Source of the DNA: Chaetoderma sp. LZ-2023a
Taxonomy: Eukaryota > Mollusca > Caudofoveata > Chaetodermatida > Chaetodermatidae
Direction of reading: 5' to 3'
NCBI GenBank assembly: GCA_034401795.1
Contig: CM067360.1
Coordinates: 54,113,768-54,177,767 of the forward strand
Length of the DNA stretch: 64,000 nucleotides
The notes under the pieces were generated by a model. The model saw only the letters and a list, made by a program, of their open reading frames with translations. It had not been told where the DNA came from and ran no database searches. Positions 1 through 9,517 of the stretch are shown here, piece after piece (the stretch's first letter is position 1; each line of letters opens with the position of its first letter). The translations under genes were made by a program, and so were the position numbers.

Positions 1-1010
1 GGACACTCGCCTATTAGTAGACTATATCAAGGGAGATAATCTTTAAATGAAATCACGAAAACACATTACTATTTTAAGTAATATAACATGTTTGATAGGA
101 ATCGTAGATGTTATTACCGTTCAGTAAAGGGATTGCAAATGAAAATGCTAAAGATTTGCTGATACAACAATAAGATATTAGCAGTGAAATCTTAGTCAGC
201 AATAAATATATATACTGAAATAAATCAAAACTTTCTTTCTTTTATAGATCCCGTCTCTCGAACCTCCAGTTCAACTTTTAAAATTTCAAGATTCAAAATT
301 ATTTATTTTCATACAACACATAGATTTTACATTTACACATCTGTGATGTGCACATGCGCGGAGATAAGTGCGCTTTGCAACTTCTGTCCTTTGAAGATGA
401 TACCTTATGCATTTACTGACATCTTGACCAAGAAGATATTACCATATATTCAATACAGAAGTATATAGGCTATACTCGACAGCAGCAAACTTAATGTCCA
501 GCAGGAAAACTTGCAGACCATGACCGAACTCCTGAAGGAATCCAGAGACCTCTTCTACATGCTGCACCTGAAACGGACAGCGAAAATGAAGACCCCCTGA
601 CTGCCTGCAGGGAAAGCTGGTATGCTGAATCTACAGGCATCCTCTTGACAGTCTGATCCAGATTATTTACAGGTTATGTACACATCAAGACAACAGGCTT
701 TTGATAGCAAGCAAGTCATGACAATCTACATATCGTGTTCTTCGGTTAGAGACATTTGCGTTTATTAAATAATAAGTATTGTAATAATATTCGGTATCTA
801 CTCCTAACGGAGGTTCGTCTAAAGGACATTAAATTTCATGTTCAAGAGATGGGATCTACACAAGAAAGAAAGGAAGAAAGTAACTCTTACAGTACAATCC
901 CGATATTTATGCGTGTCGTCGACCTACAGTAGCAATATCATCGAACGTGTGCGATCATAGAACAAACAATTACGCTGTTTCAGCGGTTCTCCGGAGAGCA
1001 GAGAAATATA
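1..1010. other. Intergenic DNA, no gene seen
   Basis: AT-rich sequence with no reading frame of coding character on either strand. Several short stretches look weakly codon-like, but none continues. I see no recognisable element here. Confidence 0.5.
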
Positions 1011-1023
1011 CATCATCATCATC

Positions 1024-1070
<47 letters not shown>
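1011..1070. repeat. (CAT)n microsatellite
   Basis: About twenty tandem CAT units, interrupted once by CTT. On the plus strand, in the frame of the decayed coding region that follows, it would encode a polyhistidine run. On the minus strand it produces a poly-Asp open frame that is only a shadow of the repeat. Confidence 0.9.
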
Positions 1071-2115
1071 GTGGCAGACATTGAAGAGACACAGTTTGTA
1101 GATGATTTAGGCGCCAGCCAGTACTTTGACACGGTTGATGTAGAGGATACATGTGAGCCAGAGCAAATACCTACAGTAGTGCCTTCTGTTGAAGAAACGT
1201 CTTAACCTACAAGAGTAAGTCTCATAAGACCAAGTTGAAGCCAGTCACACCTGGTACTGGAAAGTACATGGTCATATTGAGAAATCTGGGTCCTGCCAGT
1301 GATGAATCTGATAGCAGCGATCCAGACGAAAGGGAAGAAACTGCCCACGTAGAGGTATTTGCCAGAATGCCAGCACCCTATAGTGGATATAGGTGAGACA
1401 GGCTGATACTTGGTCCAAAACATCAACATCAAGACGCTGACCTTGATGAATCTACCTGCTCTAGAGCGGCCACTCCATATAGTGGGTATAGACAAGATAG
1501 GCTCATATTACGTCCATTTCAGCCACGAAATGATCCGAAGAAGAAGAATGTGTCAATTAGGTCTCCACCTCGAGAATGTAATTATAGTCTTCAACATAAT
1601 TATGAGGACAGACGTCTGCACAGTTATAGTCAGCAAGGTAGATAGGACTTTGGTAGGTAACCTATTAGTAGGAATGACGTCACTATGGAAAGCCTAGGTA
1701 GAATAGCCCCTAGAACCTCCTTGCGCCAATCAGGGCGGGGAAAACACCTATCTCCATCCCATTTTTGGCCTCGTAAAACGTCCTCAAAATCCCTAGGTAA
1801 GCAGCTTGATGGCACGAAGAAGCCTAGACCGTCTCTGTACCGGTTACGGTAGCGCAGGATTTGGATATTAGTGGAGAGGAGGTGATATTGGAGCCATTTA
1901 CTAATCTGTTATCTGTGGTTCTATCCCCACCTCCTTCCACATATTGAAGGTCCACTCGCGTCAGAAATGCTCTTGACAAGTATACATCAGATTCTGCTAT
2001 GAGCCCCACAGCAAAAGTCTGGTATTAGGAACATGTTGATGTTATTATCGATGATAGCAGCAGCAGCAGCAGCAGCAGCAGCAGTGATACCATGGTATGG
2101 GTACACCCAGGTTGG
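1071..2115 (+). pseudogene. Decayed long reading frame, unidentified
   Basis: Reading the plus strand and allowing for stops and frame changes gives a continuous protein-like text of roughly 340 codons. It begins VADIEETQFVDDLG right after the polyhistidine run and stops at TAA about 1203. It resumes in another frame (KSHKTKLKPVTPGTGKYMV) and continues through stops near 1394, 1647, 1659 and 1848. A second frame change then gives LDISGEEVILEPFTNLL and ends in a polyserine tract (AGC repeat, 2055-2084) and HPGW-stop. An internal repeat is visible: PYSGYR followed by DRLIL occurs twice about 100 bases apart. The composition is acidic and serine-rich at the ends and basic in the middle (PRNDPKKKNVSIRSPPRE). 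I do not recognise the protein. It may be a gag-like or accessory ORF of another retroelement, or a dead host retrocopy. It lies just upstream of gypsy element 1, but nothing shows that the two belong together. Confidence 0.45.
2055..2084. repeat. (AGC)n microsatellite
   Basis: Ten AGC/CAG units. In the decayed frame it encodes polyserine. Confidence 0.85.
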
Positions 2116-2558
2116 TAGTGATGACATGGAAAGGGATTTTTTGTGTCATATTAATGAAATTTCAGAAATGTTATGTGATCTAAGGTTCGAAAATTGAAAA
2201 TTGTATTTTGATATGTGGACTGTGATAATTTAAATAGAACTGATAAATTAAAATTGTTGTTACATCTGTTTTTCCAAGGCTTGAAACTGAACATCAAGGC
2301 CGGACCTTCATAGGCATCTGGAGTCCATGGAACTGCAGTGAACCTTCTGAGTGCTTCCAGTGTTTGCTAGACTTCTGGAATGGATCCATCAGAAATTTTA
2401 ACTCTCCCAGGTAAAACCGAATAACAATAGTTTACCTTGGAACAGGCTATTAAGTTTTTCTTGGAATCATTTTTGATAACTTAATGGAAAAACAGATGTT
2501 ATATCCTAATTATGATCAAAAGATTTAAGTATTACATTTTTATTGATTTTCATCATAT
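2116..2558. other. AT-rich spacer before element 1
   Basis: No coding signal, no repeat noted. It ends at the TG that begins the LTR fragment. Confidence 0.5.
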
Positions 2559-2842
2559 TGTAGATATGGGAGTGTTTGGTGGGAAGTCATGACCCCACTG
2601 GACATCTTATATGTACGAGTAAGTCCCGAGTGAAATTCATGTTTGAATACCAGGTGAGCTAATAGACTATGTCACAATGTATATTTAGATGCACTGGTTG
2701 GCATCAAGCAGTTTCGCAGAAACGATGCGGGCACGATCTATATTTAGATATATTACCAGCACTAGGTAACAGTCTATATTTAGATGCATTACCAGTAGGT
2801 GTATCTTATTATTTGAATATGTATTAGCAGCACTGGATGACT
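2559..2842 (+). repeat. Truncated 5' LTR of Ty3/gypsy element 1
   Basis: The stretch from TGTAGATATGGGAGTG to CACTGGATGACT is nearly identical to 9518-9801, with only a handful of substitutions visible. It starts with the canonical LTR dinucleotide TG. Homology ends abruptly at about 2842, where the sequence passes straight into gag codons. The 3' copy continues for about 870 more bases with a TATA box and a polyadenylation signal. The rest of U3, R, U5, the primer-binding site and the start of gag are therefore missing here, most simply by one deletion. Three imperfect copies of TATATTTAGAT lie inside it. Confidence 0.85.
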
Positions 2843-2843
2843 A

Positions 2844-4149
2844 GCCATCGATGGGTTCTTGGTAGGCAAGATCTGGGAGGATGTCACCTTCGACGAATTC
2901 TACGAGTATATCACAATGAACTTCGTGTCGGCCAATGAGGGCGAACGTATACAGTACGATTTGGAGGGAGTACGTCAGCGACGGAACGAAACCGTCATCA
3001 CCTTCAACATGCGGTTTAGAGAGATGATCGCTAGAGCATACCCCATCGAGAACGCCGACAACCGTCGGACAGTGCTGGGTATTTACCTGAAGGGCTTGTC
3101 TGACCACCGACTGAGCAAGCGAATCGTCAGGAAGAAGGCCACCACCTTGGGCCGGGTGATCGAAATTGCGGAAGAAGAAGCCACGTGGGACGATCTACTT
3201 CAGGCGATGAAAATAGAGGAGCACCAGGAGGAAAGCATGGAGGTGAATATGGTAGGCCCGGAGGAGGAAAGAGAGATATGGAGCGTGGTGCGAACTTTTA
3301 AGAAGCAAATTGCTCAGCAGAGCAAAATGATCGAGCAGCTGTGCGGCTTGGTCAGTGACCTTCAGTTACGGGAACAAAAGCCGGTGACCAGGGCCACCAA
3401 GCCCGAGAAGAAGGCCGCCCTGCTGGCTAAGCAACGCGCACCACCATCGCCCCGACCCGCCAGAGCCAGTAGGGACTTACAGCACGTTACCTGCTACAAC
3501 TGCGGGAGGAACGGCCATTACAAAAGTGACTGCCGTCAACCGATGCAGCCGCAAGATGACGTCAACAGGAGGCCTACCCGGCGGCCCAAGCAGCCGAGAC
3601 GGGCACCGCCCATGACGTGTTTCCAGTGTGGCCAGGAAGGGCATATGGCGCAAGACTAGCAAGTATCATAGCAGTTTTGGTGCGTACATGAACCGGAAGA
3701 CCGCTCCCGCCTCCACGGTGACATGTTTCGGGTGTGGCAAGGACGGCGACTATGTGAGGGACTGCCCGCAGTACGGTCACTCAGTAAGAGGTCCGCTGCA
3801 GAGTGGTCCCGCATGGACGCAACAACAGAGTCCACCAGCACGCCGGGCGATCAAGCATCCACGCACTGACGATCTCGACATCGACATCGTCGACCGACGG
3901 CAGCAGGAGAGAAATGTCACACCACGTGACTGTTCGCGAAACCTCCGGAAGGATAGGAACAATCAGATGCGCGATCGGGACGAGTATGCCGACCGCGATG
4001 GATTTGTGTTGACCAGAGAAGGGACGGATGAGCATGGCCGTTATTCATACGGTGTCGGACAGGACTCATCCTCCCGTCGAAATAGTTACGCAGAGGTGGT
4101 TAGTGGACGGAGGAGTCCGTCAAACGATGACGGAGGAAACCATTGGTGA
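2844..4149 (+). pseudogene. gag: gag of gypsy element 1 (capsid end plus three CCHC knuckles)
   Basis: Structural polyprotein of a Ty3/gypsy retrotransposon, which forms the cytoplasmic particle and binds RNA. The open frame starts without an ATG at the LTR deletion junction. It covers the C-terminal part of a retrotransposon capsid domain (GKIWEDVTFDEFYEYI and onward), a charged linker, then CCHC zinc knuckles CYNCGRNGHYKSDC (about 3491-3532) and CFQCGQEGHMAQD (about 3616-3656). A TAG at 3657-3659 falls exactly where the last Cys of the second knuckle is expected. Coding continues in the next frame through a third knuckle, CFGCGKDGDYVRDC (about 3724-3765), to TGA 4147-4149. A one-base insertion at 3656-3658 accounts for the break. 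The tail is basic and Arg/Asp-rich. The pol frame opens at 4131 and overlaps the gag end by only 19 bases, in the -1 frame. Confidence 0.85.
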
Positions 4150-4415
4150 ATTCACCGACCGAGCGGTTTCTAATCCGTCTGAAAATGGATAAAAACGGTC
4201 CAACGGATCAGGGTGAGTACTTGCATGCCTTAGTGGATACTGGTGCTAGTACATTCTTGATTCGCAAGGATATATGGCATAGCATGTTGAATGCTAGGCC
4301 ATTAAAAATAGCAACGACGCTCTTGGCAGTAAATGGTTCCCCGATAGAACTTTTGGGGGAAACTCAAGTAAAATTCTAAAACGCCCATCCTATTCCGAGT
4401 ACGGTAGTAGCGAGA
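4131..4415 (+). pseudogene. pro: Aspartic protease domain of element 1
   Basis: Retropepsin-type protease that would cleave Gag-Pol. The active-site signature ALVDTGASTFLI is at about 4228-4263, with the catalytic Asp in DTG. The frame is the same as downstream RT. A TAA at 4377-4379 interrupts it, after which the frame continues into HECLLGADAL, the usual C-terminal protease segment, from about 4416. One nonsense change is enough to explain the break. The frame opens at 4131 just before the gag stop, so expression as Gag-Pol would need a -1 frameshift inside a 19-base window. I see no canonical slippery heptamer there. Confidence 0.85.
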
Positions 4416-6950
4416 ATGCGGCATGAATGTTTGCTTGGTGCGGATGCTTTGCACTTGCGGAAGGCAAAGATTGACTATCAGGCCAAAGTTGTAGTATGGT
4501 TTGGCCAGATATATCCTTTTGAGTATCCCTATAGGGAACAAACGAATTATGTGTATGAGAGTTGCAAGGAAACGACCAGATATAAAGCTATCGACAAAGT
4601 ACTTGAGGACTTTGCGGATAACTTTGATACGGCTCGTCCAAACACGTTAGGTTTGGTTCCCAAAGTAAAGTGTACGGTACCAACAGGAGATGCGTTTCCT
4701 ATAAAGCAGAAAGCCTACCGTCTACCGCTCGCTAAGCAATATGTGGTCAAGAATCAAGTGGCCGAGATGCTGGCAGCGCGCGTCATAAGACCGTCGTCAT
4801 CGCCCTGGGCGTCGCCCATTACGTTAGTTCCTAAGAAGGACGCGGACACGAGGTTCTGTGTTGACTACAGGAAGTTGAATTCTGTATGTCGGAAAGACAG
4901 TTATCCATTACCGAATATAACAGATATTTTTTACTCGATGCGCGGCGCAACGATATTTTCGACTATGGACTTGAAGTCTGGCTATTGGCAGATACCAATG
5001 GACAGCCAAGACATAGAGAAGACAGCGTCCGTTTGCAGTGACGGTTTGTTCGAATGGATTCGGATGCCTTTTGGTTTTTGCAACTCAGGTGCCGTATTTC
5101 AGAGGGCAATGAACGATATTTTCCGAGAATTCGTGGGAAAATATTTGCATGTTTTTGTCGATGATGTAGTCGTATATTCAAGAAATCCGGCTGAACATGC
5201 ACAGCATTTGCGTAAGGTTATGCGTAGGATTCAAGAGTACAATTTGCAGGTTAAGAAAAAGAAATGCGAGTTTGCCCGGGAGTCTGTGGACTTGTTGGGG
5301 TATCGTGTTTCTGCACAAGGAGTGGCTCCGCAGGTTCAGAAGGTCAAGGTCATAAGAGAAATGTCACCGCCACGCGATGTGGGGGAGGTGAGAAGTTTCC
5401 TTGGAGCTACAGGGTATTACCGCTCCTGTGTGCAAGGCTATGCCGAAATTGCTAAGCCTTTGATAGAATTGACTAAGAAATATAAATGTTTTGAATGGGG
5501 TAAGGAAGAACAGCAAGCGTTCAAGAAATTACAAAACTTGCTGTGCAGTGAGACGGTTCTCACCTATCCCAATTTGAACGCTCCCTATAAGCTCTATACT
5601 GATGCATCTAGCTATGCGATAGGTGCGATATTGGTACAGGTAGATGGTAAGGGTATAGAAAGAGTGATACAGTATGTAAGCTCTACCCTGAAGGACAGTC
5701 AGTTAAATTGGCCCGTAATAGAAAAGGAAGCTTATGCTGTGATATATGCATTGAAGAAGCTTAGACCTTATCTATTTGGCGCGCAGTTCACCGTGTATAC
5801 TGACCACAAACCCCTAAAGAGTTTGTTTGTGGGAGAGGTTAAAAACACGAAAATGCAGCGCTGGGCAGTGCTGATTGCCGAGTACGGATGTAAGATCGAA
5901 TACATCCAAGGCTCGAAGAATATTCGAGCGGACATGTTGCCCAGGTTACGTCGTCCAGTGGAGATCGCCACCTTAGACACAGGTGATTTTGTCATACCGG
6001 ATGTGGACGAGGGTGCGTTACCGCATGTCCCTCTAGAGGTATTCGACATTCCCTACGACGAGTTGTGTGCCAAGCAGACCAAGGAGTACCCGGAGTTGTT
6101 TAAGAACATGCCGGAGGAGTATATGGTCAAGAACGGTATATTATATTCTTTAGTTACGCCTTCAGCGTTGGACGCTGAGTACCCCAGAATCATGTTACCT
6201 ATCCTGTTCCGTGAGAAAGTGCTCCGGATGGCTCATGAACGAGCCAGTCACCAAGGGCTGCAGAAGACCATCGGTATGGTAAGAGATTCCTTTTTGTGGA
6301 CGTCTTTAAGAAAGGACGTGGTACGTATGCTGGAGACGTGTACGACGTGTCAGGTCAACCGACCTGTCAATACTCGACCACGGTTCAGTGAGATGCCCAT
6401 GGCCAACTATCCGAGTCAGATAATCGGCATGGATTTGATAGGTCCACTGCTAGAGTCGAGTAAAGGTAATGTGTATATCATGACGATAATCGATCACTGT
6501 TCTGCGTGGGCAGAAGCATATCCGATTCCGGCTAAGACGTCCCAAAACGTGGAGGACAAGTTCTTCAATGAGTACGTCGCCCGTCATGGTGTCCCTGAGA
6601 TCTTGATAACAGATCAGGGAAAAGAGTTTTGTTCTAAGTCGCTAGAGGAACGATTTAGAGAGCATGGGATCGATCATAGAAGATCGAGTCCCTACCACCC
6701 ACAAACTAATGGGCGTACCGAGAGGTACAATTGGACCCTTAAGGACTTAATCCAGAAAGGAGTGAACAACACTTCTCGTACGTGGGAGGGAGAATTGTGT
6801 GCGGCCTTAACAGCTTACCGCAGTACTCGTCATTCCACTACTGGTTATACGCCATTTTATCTGACATACGGTCGACGGGCGAGACTGCCGTTTGCCATTC
6901 CTATAGATGCATCGCAGGATTTGGTTGAGAGACTGACCTGTGTCAACAAT
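4416..6950 (+). pseudogene. pol: Reverse transcriptase, RNase H and integrase of element 1
   Basis: Long open frame of the Ty3/gypsy pol type. RT: SPITLVPKKD, RFCVDYRKLN, FSTMDLKSGYWQIPM, MPFGFCNSGAVFQ and the catalytic FVDD at 5154-5165 (F in the usual Y position). RNase H: YTDASSYAIGAIL and the TDHKPLKSLF segment. Integrase: an HHCC zinc domain (HERASH...CTTC, about 6235-6350), then DDE residues in IGMDLIGP, ITDQGKEF and NGRTERYN, with the usual PYHPQT before the last. This order (PR-RT-RH-IN) is diagnostic for Ty3/gypsy as opposed to Ty1/copia. There is no internal stop over about 2.5 kb, so this is the best preserved coding block of the window. The original frame is lost at about 6945-6955, beyond the integrase core. 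The open frame then runs on to 7058 with unrelated residues. Confidence 0.95.
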
Positions 6951-7390
6951 GCCCTACTGCTCGTATGGAAACAGCTAAGTCTCGTGAGGTCCACCGGGAG
7001 CAGATTGACAAGCGTGCGAACGCTGGTGTGTTTAAGGTGGGTGATTCGGTGGTCGTAAAGGCAGAGGAACGGATGAAGTTGACCTCTCGCAGTGACCCCG
7101 AATACGAGATCTTTAAGATCAACGGGCTTGTGGCCCATGTCCGGCATCAACGGTCTGGGAAGGTGCGCGTACTGAATATATCTAAGTTACACGTAGTCGA
7201 CTCGGAGATGTGCTGGGACAAGGTACGGCCACGCCATGTTCGTAACCCTACCAAGGGTACGAAAGATAGCCATCATCCATGGGTGATGATGCTCCCCAGG
7301 TCCAAAGAAGGGCCAGAATCCAACCCTAAGGCAGCCCTTGGTAAGAGAGCTCGTAGGAAGCGACCAGCTTCTGATGACGAGCCAAGGTGA
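6950..7390 (+). pseudogene. pol: Integrase C-terminal (GPY/F-like) end of element 1
   Basis: After a frameshift near 6950, coding continues in another frame: METAKSREVHREQIDK, then FKVGDSVVVKAEE and the segment ending LNISKLHVVDS, matching the C-terminal module of gypsy integrases that follows the catalytic core. The tail is long, basic and Pro-rich (to DDEPR, stop TGA 7388-7390). No chromodomain is evident. The stop overlaps the start of the next open frame (GTG 7387). Confidence 0.8.
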
Positions 7391-7704
7391 GCAAGCGGGG
7401 TAGGATGGTTGATAACAACATCAGTCAACCTGGTACGAGTGAGACTCGAAACCATGAGTCACTGATGGAAACTCACGTGACTCCGCAGACTGTCGTGATG
7501 GACAGCTCGGAGGAGGTACCCGAGAGTGTGCCGGAACCAATGGAAATGCTGCCAGCGCCATGGTACTTTTTGCGCAAGCGCAGTCACGCTCCTGAGGTCG
7601 AAGCCGACAGCCAGCGACTCGGGATTGGCGCGTTTGGCCGCGCCCTGTACGATGACTTCATCGATCGTATAGAGGCAGTTATAAGATGCCGTAGCCGCCG
7701 CTAG
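7387..7704 (+). CDS. Small ORF between integrase and dUTPase, unidentified
   Basis: Open frame of up to 105 codons beginning at GTG and overlapping the pol stop. Its first ATG is at about 7405. The protein is hydrophilic and acidic in the middle (MDSSEEVPESVPEPMEM), then WYFLRKRSHAPEVEAD, a short helix-like YDDFIDRIEAV and a basic end RCRSRR. No known domain is recognised. Its codon texture resembles the neighbours and its position is where retroviruses and some gypsy elements carry accessory genes, so it is probably part of the element. It could equally be an extension of pol separated by a lesion. Confidence 0.4.
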   Translation: MSKRGRMVDNNISQPGTSETRNHESLMETHVTPQTVVMDSSEEVPESVPEPMEMLPAPWYFLRKRSHAPEVEADSQRLGIGAFGRALYDDFIDRIEAVIRCRSRR

Positions 7705-7788
7705 TTATCATTCGTTCGGAATAGTACTCTGTACCCGCGAACATCGCAATAGTGTAGCATCAGTGCTTCAGTTAGGACTAATTAAAAC

Positions 7789-8229
7789 ATGGCGTAGGAA
7801 TCTGTTAAGCTCGAGTTCGCTCGACTAACAAGTAATGCCTACCCTCCAACGCGGGGGTCACAATTCGCCGCCTGCTATGACTTGTATAGCGCCTATGACT
7901 ATATGATCGCGGCGTGGGACAAGAAGGTGGTGAAAACAGACCTTCAGATTGCGGTCCCGAACGGGTGTTATGGACGAGTAGCACCGAGGTTGGGGTTAGC
8001 GGCTAAACATTTCATAGATGTGGGTGCGGGAGTGATCGATCAGGATTACCGCGGCAATGTAGGTGTGGTCCTATTTAACTTTGGCAGTGGTAGTTTTCGG
8101 GTGCGGAAGGGTGACCGGATAGCCCAGTTAATAATGGACATGATAGTCACACCGGACCTAGTAGAGTGTGTAGCACTGGGTCAAACAGGGAGAGGAGAGA
8201 GTGGCTTTGGTTCCACGGGTACGAACTAA
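7789..8229 (+). pseudogene. dut: dUTPase carried by gypsy element 1
   Basis: Trimeric dUTP pyrophosphatase, which hydrolyses dUTP to dUMP and PPi and limits uracil incorporation during DNA synthesis. All five family motifs are visible in order: [12 protein letters not shown] (motif 1), APRLGLA (motif 2), [14 protein letters not shown] (motif 3, with the catalytic Asp), [10 protein letters not shown] (motif 4) and [11 protein letters not shown] (motif 5, the C-terminal flap). The length of about 146 codons from ATG 7789 is normal. Two oddities: TAG at codon 3 (7795-7797) and Leu in motif 2 where a phosphate-contacting Ser is usual. Motif 5 also has Ser for the first Gly of the loop. It is encoded as a separate frame downstream of integrase, not fused to protease as in betaretroviruses or set between RNase H and integrase as in lentiviruses. 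The fold assignment is firm. Activity of this copy is doubtful. Confidence 0.9.
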
Positions 8230-9039
8230 CGGGTGTCGGTAAGACCCACGTACCCTGCATAGTAAGCATATTAACGAACACCACAGATAGTAAGTGTAAT
8301 ATTCAATTATCGGAATCAAACATAACCGCAAGTAAATTTATTTTCCGATAAGAAAATAGGCATTGTGTTGCAAACCTTCGGTGAAACAATGGAAATACAC
8401 CGCGATGGACGACTGACCGACAGGTGTGTGGTGAGTAATGGCGTGTTTGCATTAATGTCTGGTCAATGCGGGTATAGCGGGAATGGCTGGCAATTCGAGC
8501 CTGTTGCGTCTTACAGTCGGACGTACACTCGGGTTAGCCTGGCCATTGAAATGCCCCACTTGGATGTGACCGGAGTCCTTAACCAGTCCATGATCGTGAA
8601 TCATTTAAAAATGCAACCCTGGAACCATTTACAAAAGTCCAAGTATGTGCCGCTAGCACCATTATCCGCGATCGACCCAGTGATGGTCGATGGCATTGGA
8701 GTACGCTCTTTCGTATTATATTCAGCGGGCTCCTCCATTGTAGTGATTGTGATGGTGCTTATATTATATAAATGTGGTATTTTGACCCGCATGTGGATTT
8801 GGATTAGATGCAAGCCACCTGCGGCCCATAGTAGTGCGCCACGTCATATTCGTTCTCCACGGCCGCGGGGAACTGGAGCCCTGCCGGTAATGGTGGAGAT
8901 GTCGGCCGGGTCGTCGCCTAACGCTATTGCCAGGACCGAGATCGACCTGACGGCTGACGATTGGATAGACGTGGAGCTATACAATGACATTGGTACACCT
9001 AACGTGGATCTTGGTGACCGATTGGAATCATCCCAATGA
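8166..9039 (+). pseudogene. Env-like membrane glycoprotein ORF of element 1 (frameshifted)
   Basis: Two abutting frames look like one membrane protein. The first (8166-8351) starts inside the dUTPase gene in another frame. It carries Cys residues and two N-glycosylation sequons (NTT and NIT) before TAA at 8349-8351. The second frame is open from 8326 to TGA 9037-9039. It has more Cys (RCVVSNG, GQCGYSG), a third sequon (NQS) and a clear transmembrane segment of about 22 residues (SFVLYSAGSSIVVIVMVLIL, roughly residues 115-136 counted from 8365). Arg/Lys-rich residues (RMWIWIRCK) follow, then a cytoplasmic-like tail of about 75 residues with a Pro/Arg region and an acidic end (TADDWIDVELYND). 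The topology and 3' position before the polypurine tract are those of a retroviral-type env gene. I see no clear signal peptide, furin site or fusion peptide and cannot place it in a known env family. Confidence 0.55.
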
Positions 9040-9222
9040 CATTTTGGAGTTAACTTCATATGCTGTGTATGGAACACTCAGTGGTAGGGAATTGACTTTT
9101 ATAGCTATTGTAATAATTGTACATGATTTGTAATGGTTTTTGCACTGTGGATTCTATATGTACTGATATAATCGTATTACGCATATTATGTTTATACTGA
9201 TATATTAATGATGCTATTAATG

Positions 9223-9357
9223 TGTTTCCGGGGATGGTCATTTGCGCATGATATTCCATTACCCGGACAAGTTTGTAATTTGTATAGGATTATGCTGTTT
9301 TCCTATGTTTCCGGGGACGGTCATTTGCGCATGATATTCCGTTACCCGGACATGTTT
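9223..9357 (+). repeat. 52-bp direct repeat upstream of the 3' LTR
   Basis: Two copies, 9223-9274 and 9306-9357, share TGTTTCCGGGG, GGTCATTTGCGCATGATATT and TTACCCGGACA with only a few differences, at a period of 83 bases. They lie in the non-coding stretch between the env-like ORF and the polypurine tract. The function is unknown. Similar paired motifs in retroelements can be RNA export or packaging signals, but that is only a guess. Confidence 0.85.
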
Positions 9358-9506
9358 AGTTATATTGTTGGTTAGGATATGATGTAATTATGAGGTATGA
9401 CGTAGTCTGGAGGACTCTGGTACGATGTGGTTTAGGTTGTTGATGGTGCACAACGAGTTAATTATCACTCTCTTTAGGCCTTAAGAGACGGTTAATTAAC
9501 TTTGGT

Positions 9507-9517
9507 TGAGGGGCATG
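9507..9517 (+). other. Polypurine tract of element 1
   Basis: The short purine-rich run TTGAGGGGCATG immediately precedes the TG of the 3' LTR, the expected place of the plus-strand primer. Confidence 0.6.

Noticed and set aside
970..1152. Minus-strand frame with a poly-Asp run
   Set aside because: It is only the complement of the (CAT)n microsatellite. Flanks have no coding character on that strand.
3650..3665. Programmed +1 frameshift in gag of element 1
   Set aside because: The stop sits in the middle of a zinc knuckle and a one-base insertion explains it. No known shift signal is visible. Treated as a lesion.
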